DNA of 6,593 nucleotides, from the NCBI GenBank assembly GCA_020025115.1, contig JAHHSP010000066.1, forward strand, positions 1 through 6,593, read 5' to 3'. This stretch comes from Collinsella sp. (GTDB lineage Bacteria; Actinomycetota; Coriobacteriia; Coriobacteriales; Coriobacteriaceae). The notes beneath the pieces were generated by a model. That model saw nothing but the letters and a program-made list of their open reading frames with translations. It made no database searches and was not told the origin of the DNA. How positions within the stretch are numbered: the stretch's first letter is position 1; every line of letters begins with the position of its first letter. The translations under genes and the position numbers were made by a program. Positions 1 to 5,776 of the stretch are shown piece by piece.

Positions 1-750
1 GTCGCGGGATGCATCGCCGGAGGGCATGAGGGGGTTGCAGGCGATGGGGCACAAGACGGGGGCTTCGGCGATGTGGGGCAGGTTCAAAAGTCCGCAGGAG
101 GCCTCGGAAGCGCCTCCGCATGCGAGGATGATGGTCCGGGCAAACATCGTGCGCTCGATGCGATCGGTTGCCGCAAGCGCCTTGCGCGCATTGCGGATGC
201 GGGCCTTCTCGTCGCGTCCGGGTTTGTGGGCGAGGGGCAGGCGCGCTTGGACGACCGTGAGCTCATGGGGGCCGGTCGGGTTCGCGAAGTGCCGTCTCGG
301 TTCGGCGCAGGCCATGATGGCGACACCCTCGCGCCGACAGGCGTTGAGGAGCGCGTCGCGCACCGACTCCGCCCGACGGGTTATGGGGTACAGGCGACCC
401 TCGCCCTCCTCTGCGGTCATGACGCCCACGCTCTCGAGGAATGCGGCGACCGCCCGCTCCGGCGCGGTGCCGAAGATTTCGCGCACGGTGTCGGGATGGC
501 GGTAGCGGCGCGCCTCGAGACGGTTGTTCGAGACGTTGCAGCGCCCGTTGCCGGTTGCGAGGATGGAAAGGCCCGCCTCGACGTCGCGCTCCAGGATGCA
601 CGTGCGCGCCCCGGCGCGTGCCGCGGTGATGGCGGCGGCAAGTCCGCTCGCGCCCCCGCCGATGACGAGGACGTCGTAGATGTCCCCGCCGCCCTCCGCG
701 GGGGAGGGCGGCGCGTCGCAGGGCATGGGCGCGGTGGCGGGGCGACCCAT
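1..750 (-). CDS. HI0933/BaiN-family FAD-dependent oxidoreductase (C-terminus cut by window edge)
   Basis: Seen: an open minus-strand frame from ATG 748-750 to the window edge gives 250 residues without a stop. It has a short Pro/Ala-rich leader (residues 1-24), then a Rossmann strand YDVLVIGGGASGLAAAI with the dinucleotide motif GGGASG at 31-36. The family signature ATGNGRCNVSN follows at 65-75, then EEGEGRLYPIT at 114-124 and a second glycine motif ACGGAS at 209-214. Known: these are hallmarks of the HI0933-like flavoproteins (annotated as aminoacetone oxidase family, or BaiN-like). They bind FAD and are usually around 400 residues, so roughly the last third is missing here. The physiological substrate of most members is unknown. 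The start lies one base past the mrp stop with no strong ribosome binding site, suggesting translational coupling. An in-frame ATG at 724-726 would remove eight residues and is possible. Family call is firm; substrate cannot be inferred. Confidence 0.9.
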   Translation of the reverse strand, partial: MGRPATAPMPCDAPPSPAEGGGDIYDVLVIGGGASGLAAAITAARAGARTCILERDVEAGLSILATGNGRCNVSNNRLEARRYRHPDTVREIFGTAPERAVAAFLESVGVMTAEEGEGRLYPITRRAESVRDALLNACRREGVAIMACAEPRRHFANPTGPHELTVVQARLPLAHKPGRDEKARIRNARKALAATDRIERTMFARTIILACGGASEASCGLLNLPHIAEAPVLCPIACNPLMPSGDASRD

Positions 751-751
751 A

Positions 752-1594
752 TCAGACGCCCGCATCGGGTTCGGGGGCCAGGTGTTCGGGGAGCGCCTCG
801 ACGCTGGCGATCGCCTCGGGCAGCAGGTCACCGGGCAGCTCGGTTTCGATGGCGCCGGCATCGCAGGCGGCGGCGAGCTCGGGCTTGATGGGGATGCGGC
901 CGAGAATCGGCAGGTTGTACTGCTCGGCGACGGCGTCGAGCTTGCTGGTACCGAAGACCTCGATTCTCTTGCCGCAATCGGGGCACTCGACATAGGCCAT
1001 GTTCTCGACGATGCCGAGGACGGGAACGTTCATCTTCTCCGCCATGTTCACGGCCTTGGCGACGATCATGGAGACCAGGTCCTGCGGGCTCGTGACGATG
1101 ACGATGCCGTCGACGGGCAGCGACTGGAAGACGGTGAGCGCGACATCGGCGGTGCCGGGAGGCATGTCGACGAGCAGGTAGTCGAGCGGCCCCCAGGAGG
1201 TCTCGCTCCAGAACTGGCGGATGGCGCCGGCTATGACGGGGCCGCGCCACAAGACGGGGTCGGTCTCGTTTTTAAGCAGCAGGTTGCTCGACATGACCTT
1301 GATGCCGCGCTCGGAGATCTCGGGCAGCAACAGGTTGCCGAGGCCCATGGCGTGGCGGCCGCTCATGCCGAACATCTTGGGAATCGACGGCCCGGTGATA
1401 TCCGCATCGAGGATGCCGACTTTGTGCCCGGCGCGGCCCAATTCGACGGCGAGGGTGCCGGTGACGAGGGACTTGCCCACGCCGCCCTTGCCGGACAGCA
1501 CGGCGACAACGCGTTTGACCTCGGACAGGTTGTTTTCTTCAAATTCCTGCGGGGTAGTCTGACCACCCGCCGCGCTTGCATGCTCGCAGCTCAT
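752..1594 (-). CDS. mrp: Mrp/NBP35-family P-loop ATPase, probable iron-sulfur cluster carrier
   Basis: A 280-residue protein. Seen: deviant Walker A GKGGVGKS at 35-42, switch I DADITGPS at 63-70, DMPPGT at 143-148 (Walker B/switch II), TSPQD at 168-172, and a CPDC pair (C204, C207) near the C-terminus. Known: this is the Mrp/NBP35/ApbC pattern. These cytosolic homodimers hold a bridging [4Fe-4S] cluster on the CxxC cysteines and hand it to apo-proteins with ATP hydrolysis. The N-terminal DUF59/MIP18-like domain found in E. coli-type Mrp is absent. Only a 25-residue lead remains, with one Cys (C3) and a nearby His (H5). The start at 1594 is preferred over an in-frame ATG at 1693 because a strong purine-rich site (AGGAAAGGAA) lies six bases upstream, and the 33 extra residues look non-conserved and would be translated from the promoter region. 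It is first gene of a two-gene unit with the flavoprotein. Confidence 0.95.
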   Translation of the reverse strand: MSCEHASAAGGQTTPQEFEENNLSEVKRVVAVLSGKGGVGKSLVTGTLAVELGRAGHKVGILDADITGPSIPKMFGMSGRHAMGLGNLLLPEISERGIKVMSSNLLLKNETDPVLWRGPVIAGAIRQFWSETSWGPLDYLLVDMPPGTADVALTVFQSLPVDGIVIVTSPQDLVSMIVAKAVNMAEKMNVPVLGIVENMAYVECPDCGKRIEVFGTSKLDAVAEQYNLPILGRIPIKPELAAACDAGAIETELPGDLLPEAIASVEALPEHLAPEPDAGV

Positions 1595-1600
1595 GGGCGC

Positions 1601-1610
1601 TTCCTTTCCT
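1601..1610 (-). promoter_or_regulatory. Ribosome binding site of mrp
   Basis: Reads AGGAAAGGAA on the minus strand, six bases before the ATG at 1594. It decides the mrp start against the longer frame that opens at 1693. Confidence 0.8.
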
Positions 1611-1627
1611 GTAGGTGGAACCCTTTC

Positions 1628-1633
1628 ATTGTA
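1628..1633 (-). promoter_or_regulatory. Candidate -10 box of the mrp promoter
   Basis: The minus strand reads TACAAT, one mismatch from TATAAT, in the context GGGTACAATGAAAGGG. A start site about seven bases downstream would give a leader of roughly 25-30 bases including the ribosome binding site. No good -35 hexamer is visible at 16-18 bases upstream, so this is a weak to moderate call. Confidence 0.45.
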
Positions 1634-1682
1634 CCCTCGCCGAGCCGTCCGAACGGGGTCGGTCGATGTGCCCCCGGGGTTC

Positions 1683-1704
1683 GTGGCGCGCATGTGGCGC
1701 GCAT
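1683..1704. repeat. Perfect 11-bp tandem direct repeat (two copies)
   Basis: The unit GTGGCGCGCAT occurs twice back to back (1683-1693 and 1694-1704) with no mismatch. It lies in the divergent region between mrp and the reductase gene, about 50 bp upstream of the mrp -10 candidate. It could be a slippage product or a pair of protein binding sites. Nothing in the sequence tells which. Confidence 0.8.
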
Positions 1705-1783
1705 CCGATGAATCCGGCGCCCGTCTGCCGAATCACGTCGACCCGCAGGGCGAATAACCGTTTTATCTTTGGGGGAGAACGGC

Positions 1784-1789
1784 TACGCT
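1784..1789 (+). promoter_or_regulatory. Possible -10 box of the SDR gene
   Basis: TACGCT in the context GGCTACGCTTGAAA matches TATAAT at four of six positions. A T-rich stretch (TTTTAT, 1761-1766) sits 17 bases upstream as a poor -35. The match is weak and rests partly on its similarity in context to the -10 candidates before mrp and uvrA. Confidence 0.25.
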
Positions 1790-1798
1790 TGAAAAGAT

Positions 1799-1822
1799 GG
1801 GCGCGAAAGAACGTGCGCGCCC
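1799..1822 (+). other. GC-rich leader hairpin upstream of the SDR gene
   Basis: GGGCGCG (1799-1805) can pair perfectly with CGCGCCC (1816-1822) around a ten-base loop. A competing stem, ACGTG (1811-1815) with CACGT (1823-1827), uses part of the same loop, so the two are mutually exclusive. Both end just before the ribosome binding site at 1830-1836. There is no T-run, so it is not an intrinsic terminator. A regulatory role is only a possibility. Confidence 0.4.
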
Positions 1823-1829
1823 CACGTCC

Positions 1830-1836
1830 GAAAGGA
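1830..1836 (+). promoter_or_regulatory. Ribosome binding site of the SDR gene
   Basis: GAAAGGA ends six bases before the ATG at 1843. It fixes this start over an in-frame upstream ATG at 1615, which would add 76 residues with no similarity to the family's usual N-terminus. Confidence 0.75.
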
Positions 1837-1842
1837 ATATCC

Positions 1843-2592
1843 ATGTTGCTCGAAGGCAAGAAAGCAATCATCACCGGCGGTACGCGCGGTATCGGCTACG
1901 CTATCGCCGCCCGCTTCATCGAGGAGGGCGCGACCGTGACCGTGTACGGCTCCCGCCAGGAGACCGCCGATAAGGCCGTCGAGCAGCTGCTCGCGTCCTA
2001 TCCTGAGGCCAAGGTTTGGGGCCGCACCTGCGATCTTGCCGATCTTGATGCCGTGACCGAGTCCTTCCGTGCCGCTGCCGAGGACATGGGCGGCGTCGAC
2101 ACCATTGTCAACAACGCCGGCATCTCCCAGTCCGCCCCGTTGCTCGATTACACCGCCGATGACTGGAAGAAGGTCATGGACCTCAATGTCACCGCGGTCT
2201 TCAACGGCTGCCGCGCGGGCGCCCAGCTCATGGTCGAGGCCGGCCATGGCGGCACCATCACCACCACCAGCTCCATGGTCTCCAAGTACGGGCAGCCCTC
2301 GGGTTGTGGGTACCCCACCTCCAAGTACGCCGTCAACGGCCTCACGCAGAGCCTGTCCCGCGAGCTTGCCCCCAAGGGCATCCGCGTGAACGCCGTCGCC
2401 CCCGGCATCACCAAGACGGACATGGTCGCGGCTCTCCCCGAGAAGATGATCCAGCCGCTGATCGCCACCATCCCCCTGGGCCGCATCGGCGAGCCTGAGG
2501 ACGTTGCCAACGCCTTCGTCTATCTTGCGAGCGACATGAGCTCCTATGTCACCGGTGCGGTCATCCCCGTCGACGGCGCCGCCCGCAGCTAG
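1843..2592 (+). CDS. Classical short-chain dehydrogenase/reductase (SDR), FabG/BaiA-like
   Basis: A 249-residue protein, normal for a classical SDR. Seen: cofactor motif TGGTRGIG at 11-18, NNAG at 90-93, and a complete catalytic tetrad N115, S144, Y157 and K161 (YPTSK). PG at 187-188 and a C-terminal VTGAVIPVDGA follow the usual pattern. Known: such enzymes are cytosolic, usually tetrameric, NAD(P)(H)-dependent alcohol/ketone oxidoreductases. After the second beta strand comes GSRQE, with Arg at residue 38; a basic residue here commonly goes with NADP(H) preference, which is inferred. From memory, the blocks ITGGTRGIG, MDLNVTAVFNG, GYPTSK and the PVDGA end resemble BaiA-type 3alpha-hydroxysteroid dehydrogenases of Clostridium scindens, but substrate cannot be read from this. 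It stands alone: its own leader, and a strong terminator downstream. 3-oxoacyl-ACP reductase is less likely as no fab genes are adjacent. Confidence 0.93.
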   Translation: MLLEGKKAIITGGTRGIGYAIAARFIEEGATVTVYGSRQETADKAVEQLLASYPEAKVWGRTCDLADLDAVTESFRAAAEDMGGVDTIVNNAGISQSAPLLDYTADDWKKVMDLNVTAVFNGCRAGAQLMVEAGHGGTITTTSSMVSKYGQPSGCGYPTSKYAVNGLTQSLSRELAPKGIRVNAVAPGITKTDMVAALPEKMIQPLIATIPLGRIGEPEDVANAFVYLASDMSSYVTGAVIPVDGAARS

Positions 2593-2620
2593 GCGCACGC
2601 CACAACCTGCGAGCACCTCG

Positions 2621-2650
2621 GCGGCCCGGGATTCGTCCCGGGCCGCTTTT
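2621..2650 (+). terminator. Rho-independent terminator after the SDR gene
   Basis: An 11-bp perfect stem (2621-2631 with 2636-2646, GCGGCCCGGGA and its complement) closes a TTCG tetraloop and is followed by TTTT (2647-2650). It starts 28 bases past the SDR stop. This separates the SDR gene from uvrA. Confidence 0.92.
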
Positions 2651-2750
2651 GACATCCATCGCCCATGTCCGGGCCGAGCGACCCGGGAGCGGTTTTCCCT
2701 CGGCGCCGCGAAAACGCCCTGCAAAGATGCGCTTGGGTGCGGGCGATGGG

Positions 2751-2800
2751 TTGGGAGCGCGCATAAGCGAACAAGGCGTGCAGGAACGGTGGGCTCCCAA
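2751..2800. repeat. 8-bp inverted repeat upstream of uvrA
   Basis: TTGGGAGC (2751-2758) is the exact complement of GCTCCCAA (2793-2800), with 34 bases between. The interval contains CGAACAAGGCGTGC (2768-2781), which resembles the LexA-like site at 2805-2818 but has one extra spacer base. The loop is long, so an RNA hairpin is doubtful. It lies upstream of the presumed promoter. Confidence 0.45.
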
Positions 2801-2804
2801 TGGG

Positions 2805-2818
2805 CGAACAGACGTGCG
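2805..2818. promoter_or_regulatory. Candidate LexA (SOS) operator of uvrA
   Basis: Seen: CGAACAGACGTGCG, a single mismatch from the Gram-positive/actinobacterial SOS box core CGAAC-N4-GTTCG (GTGCG instead of GTTCG). Known: uvrA is a standard LexA regulon member, and such boxes usually overlap the promoter. Here it covers the position of the -35 hexamer for the -10 candidate at 2831-2836. Inferred: LexA bound here would block RNA polymerase until DNA damage. The window shows no lexA or recA to support it. Confidence 0.6.
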
Positions 2819-2830
2819 CCGAGACGGCGG

Positions 2831-2836
2831 TACACT
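2831..2836 (+). promoter_or_regulatory. Candidate -10 box of the uvrA promoter
   Basis: TACACT in the context GCGGTACACTAAGGG matches TATAAT at four of six positions. A start about seven bases downstream gives a leader of roughly 55-60 bases. The -35 position (2808-2813, AACAGA/ACAGAC) is poor by consensus and lies inside the LexA-like site. Confidence 0.4.
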
Positions 2837-2899
2837 AAGGGACTGGACGCGGCCGCGTCCATGAGCCATATTCGATTCCGCGTCAGATAAGGACCGTCC

Positions 2900-5776
2900 A
2901 TGTCTGATTCCTCCATCGTCATCAAAGGCGCCCGTGAACACAACCTGCAGGATATCGACGTCGAGATCCCGCGCGATCAGCTCGTCGTCATTACCGGTCT
3001 GTCCGGTTCCGGCAAATCAAGCCTCGCCTTCGACACCATCTACGCCGAGGGTCAGCGCCGCTATGTCGAGAGCCTCTCGAGTTACGCCCGCCAGTTCCTC
3101 GGCCAGATGGACAAGCCCGACCTCGACTCGATCGACGGGTTGTCTCCGGCGGTCTCCATCGACCAGAAGACCACGTCCAAGAACCCTCGCTCCACGGTCG
3201 GCACCGTCACCGAGATTTACGATTACCTGAGGTTGCTCTATGCGCGCATCGGCGTGCCCCACTGCCCCGAGTGCGGCCGTGAAATCGAGCGCCAGACGAC
3301 CGACCAGGTCGCCGACAAGATCCTCTCCGCCGGCCAGGGGCGTCGCGCCTTCGTGCTCGCTCCGGTGGTGCAGGGGCGCAAAGGCGAGTTCGTCAAGCTC
3401 CTCGAAGACCTGCGGGCCGAGGGCTTCTCACGTGTGCGCATCGATGGCGAGGTCCGCGGCCTGGACGAGACCATCGAGCTCGATAAGAAGTTCAAGCACA
3501 CCATCGAGGTCGTAGTCGACCGCATCGTGATCCGTGAGACGAGTCTCGGCCGTATCGCCGAGGCCGTCGAGCAGGCAACCAAGCTCGCGCATGGCAACGT
3601 GAGCGTGTACCTGCTGCCCGAGCGCGACGCGCCCGAAGGTGCCGAGGGCGACCTGCTCACGTACTCGCTCGCCCTCGCCTGTCCCGAGCACGGCCACTCC
3701 ATCGATGATCTGCAGCCGCGCGACTTCTCCTTCAACGCCCCCTACGGCGCCTGCCCGGAGTGCGACGGCCTGGGCTTCAAGAAGGTCGTGGACGCCGAGG
3801 CCCTTATCGAGGACCCGAACCTCTCCATCGAGGAGGGCGTGTTCGGTGGGTTCTTCGGCAAGTCGAACTACTACCCGCAGATCTTCCGCGCCCTGTGCAT
3901 TCACCTCAAGGTCGATCCGGCCACGCCGTGGAAGGACCTACCCGCCCGGGTGCGAAAGATCTTCCTCGACGGCATGGGCGACAAGAAGATGCGCGTCGAT
4001 TACAAGACGCAAGATGGACGCGACACGCATTGGTTCACCAAGTACGCCGGCGTGCGCAACATCCTGTACGAGCGCTATGTCGAGACGACGAACGAGAACA
4101 CCAAGGCCAAGCTCGAGCGCTATATCCGCGAGGAGCCCTGCTCGACGTGTCGCGGCGCCCGCCTTCGCCCCGAGATGCTCGCCGTCACGGTTGGCGGCAA
4201 GTCCATTCACGAGGTCTGCTGCATGAGTTGCCGCGAGTCTCTCGCGTTCTTCGATGCCCTCGAGCTTGGCGAGCGCGAGGCGTTCATCGGGCGCGCCATC
4301 GTCAAGGAGATCGGCGAGCGCTTGCGTTTCCTGGTGGATGTCGGCTTGGGTTATCTCACGCTCGATCGCGCCTCTGCGACGCTCTCCGGCGGCGAGGCCC
4401 AACGCATCCGCCTGGCGACCCAGATCGGCGCCGGTCTCATGGGCGTGCTCTACATCTTGGACGAGCCCTCCATCGGCTTGCACCAGCGCGATAACGAGCG
4501 GCTCATCGCCACGCTCGAGCGGTTGCGGGATTTGGGCAACACCGTGATCGTCGTCGAGCATGATGAGGATACGATCCGCGCGGCCGATTACGTGGTCGAC
4601 ATGGGGCCGGGCGCCGGCGAGCGCGGGGGCAAGGTCGTATGCGCCGGGACGGCAGAGCAGCTCATGGCCTGCCCCGATTCGCTCACGGGTGCTTACCTAT
4701 CCGGCCGTTGCATGGTGCGCCTGCCCGAGGAGCGCCGCAACCCCGGTCGCGGGGCGCTCAAGATCACGGGCGCAAAGGCCAACAACTTGCATAACGTCTC
4801 CGCCGAAATCGAATTCGGCACCCTCACCGTGGTGACCGGGGTCTCGGGATCGGGCAAGAGCTCTCTGGTGACCGATACCATCGCCCCGGCCCTCACCAAC
4901 GCCGTGCAAAACTCGACGCGCGTCGTGGGTCCATACAAGAAGATCGAGGGGATCGAGCAGATCGACAAGGTCATCGACATCGACCAGAGCCCGATCGGCC
5001 GCACGCCCCGTTCCAATCCGGCGACCTACATCGGCCTGTGGGATGACCTGCGCGCGCTATTTGCGAGCGTGCCCGAGTCCAAGGCGCGTGGCTACTCGCC
5101 GGGTCGCTTTTCCTTCAATGTTCCCGGCGGTCGCTGCGAGGCTTGCAAGGGCGACGGTCAAATCAAAATCGAGATGCACTTCCTTCCCGACATCTACGTG
5201 CCGTGCGAGGTGTGCGGCGGCAGGCGCTACAACCGCGAGACACTCGAGGTGCGGTACCGCAACAAGACCATCGCCGATGTCCTCGACATGTCCGTGACCG
5301 AGGCCCTGGCATTTTTCGGCAATATCCCGCAGATCAAGCGCAAGCTGCAGACCCTCTACGACGTTGGCTTGGGCTATGTGCGCCTTGGGCAGCCGGCGAC
5401 GACGCTGTCCGGTGGCGAGGCCCAGCGCGTGAAGCTCGCCAAGGAGCTTCACCGCAAGCAGACGGGCAAGACGTTCTACATCTTGGACGAGCCCACCACG
5501 GGCTTGCACTTCGAAGACGTGCGCCAGCTGGTGGATGTGCTGCAGCGCCTGGTGGACGCGGGCAACACGGTTCTCGTCATCGAGCATAACCTCGACGTGA
5601 TCAAGGTCGCCGACCGTATCATCGACCTCGGCCCCGAGGGCGGTGACGGCGGCGGTCGCATCGTGGTGTCGGGCACGCCCGAGAAGGTCGCTGCATGTAA
5701 GAAGAGTTATACCGGCAAGTTCTTGGCGCCCCTGCTTGAGCGCGACCGAAAGCGGATGGCTGAGTCCCATGGCTAG
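2900..5776 (+). CDS. uvrA: UvrABC excinuclease subunit A
   Basis: A full-length 958-residue UvrA (family about 940-960). UvrA dimers scan DNA for bulky lesions and load UvrB in nucleotide excision repair. Seen, in order: Walker A GLSGSGKS at 33-40; C122/C125 of the HCPEC motif; a first zinc module C261-x2-H264-x20-C285-x2-C288, in which one ligand position is His; ABC signature LSGGEAQR from 495 and ILDEP at 519-523; a second Walker A GVSGSGKS at 647-654; a zinc finger C746-x2-C749-x19-C769-x2-C772; a second signature LSGGEAQR from 836; and ILDEPTTGLH from 861. Both ATPase halves look intact. AAGGA at 2889-2893 lies six bases before the ATG and fixes the start. Probable SOS control comes from the LexA-like site upstream. 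The last 8 bases overlap the ybaK start. Confidence 0.99.
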   Translation: MSDSSIVIKGAREHNLQDIDVEIPRDQLVVITGLSGSGKSSLAFDTIYAEGQRRYVESLSSYARQFLGQMDKPDLDSIDGLSPAVSIDQKTTSKNPRSTVGTVTEIYDYLRLLYARIGVPHCPECGREIERQTTDQVADKILSAGQGRRAFVLAPVVQGRKGEFVKLLEDLRAEGFSRVRIDGEVRGLDETIELDKKFKHTIEVVVDRIVIRETSLGRIAEAVEQATKLAHGNVSVYLLPERDAPEGAEGDLLTYSLALACPEHGHSIDDLQPRDFSFNAPYGACPECDGLGFKKVVDAEALIEDPNLSIEEGVFGGFFGKSNYYPQIFRALCIHLKVDPATPWKDLPARVRKIFLDGMGDKKMRVDYKTQDGRDTHWFTKYAGVRNILYERYVETTNENTKAKLERYIREEPCSTCRGARLRPEMLAVTVGGKSIHEVCCMSCRESLAFFDALELGEREAFIGRAIVKEIGERLRFLVDVGLGYLTLDRASATLSGGEAQRIRLATQIGAGLMGVLYILDEPSIGLHQRDNERLIATLERLRDLGNTVIVVEHDEDTIRAADYVVDMGPGAGERGGKVVCAGTAEQLMACPDSLTGAYLSGRCMVRLPEERRNPGRGALKITGAKANNLHNVSAEIEFGTLTVVTGVSGSGKSSLVTDTIAPALTNAVQNSTRVVGPYKKIEGIEQIDKVIDIDQSPIGRTPRSNPATYIGLWDDLRALFASVPESKARGYSPGRFSFNVPGGRCEACKGDGQIKIEMHFLPDIYVPCEVCGGRRYNRETLEVRYRNKTIADVLDMSVTEALAFFGNIPQIKRKLQTLYDVGLGYVRLGQPATTLSGGEAQRVKLAKELHRKQTGKTFYILDEPTTGLHFEDVRQLVDVLQRLVDAGNTVLVIEHNLDVIKVADRIIDLGPEGGDGGGRIVVSGTPEKVAACKKSYTGKFLAPLLERDRKRMAESHG

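Noticed and set aside
73..888. Plus-strand open frame of 271 residues at the left edge
   Set aside because: Lies opposite the HI0933-type flavoprotein and is Arg/Gly-rich at its end, a typical high-GC shadow frame.
1649..1662. CGAACGGGGTCGG-like stretch as a second SOS box near mrp
   Set aside because: It matches CGAAC but the second half-site fails at several positions, and mrp is not a known SOS gene.
1595..1693. Longer N-terminus for Mrp starting at the ATG in the tandem repeat
   Set aside because: The added 33 residues look unlike the family, overlap the -10 candidate and the ribosome binding site, and the internal start has an excellent Shine-Dalgarno.
680..1711. Long plus-strand open frame opposite mrp (343 residues)
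   Set aside because: It is the antisense shadow of mrp: composition is Gly/Asp/Ala-rich without a recognisable domain, while the minus strand encodes an intact Mrp.
2691..2719. GTTTTC/GAAAAC inverted repeat with a 12-base GC-rich interval upstream of uvrA
   Set aside because: Only six pairs and no T-run or known operator pattern; likely chance.
1783..2943. Minus-strand open frame of 386 residues across the SDR gene and uvrA start
   Set aside because: Antisense to a clear SDR and running through its terminator; Gly/Asp/Val-rich low-complexity translation with no domain.
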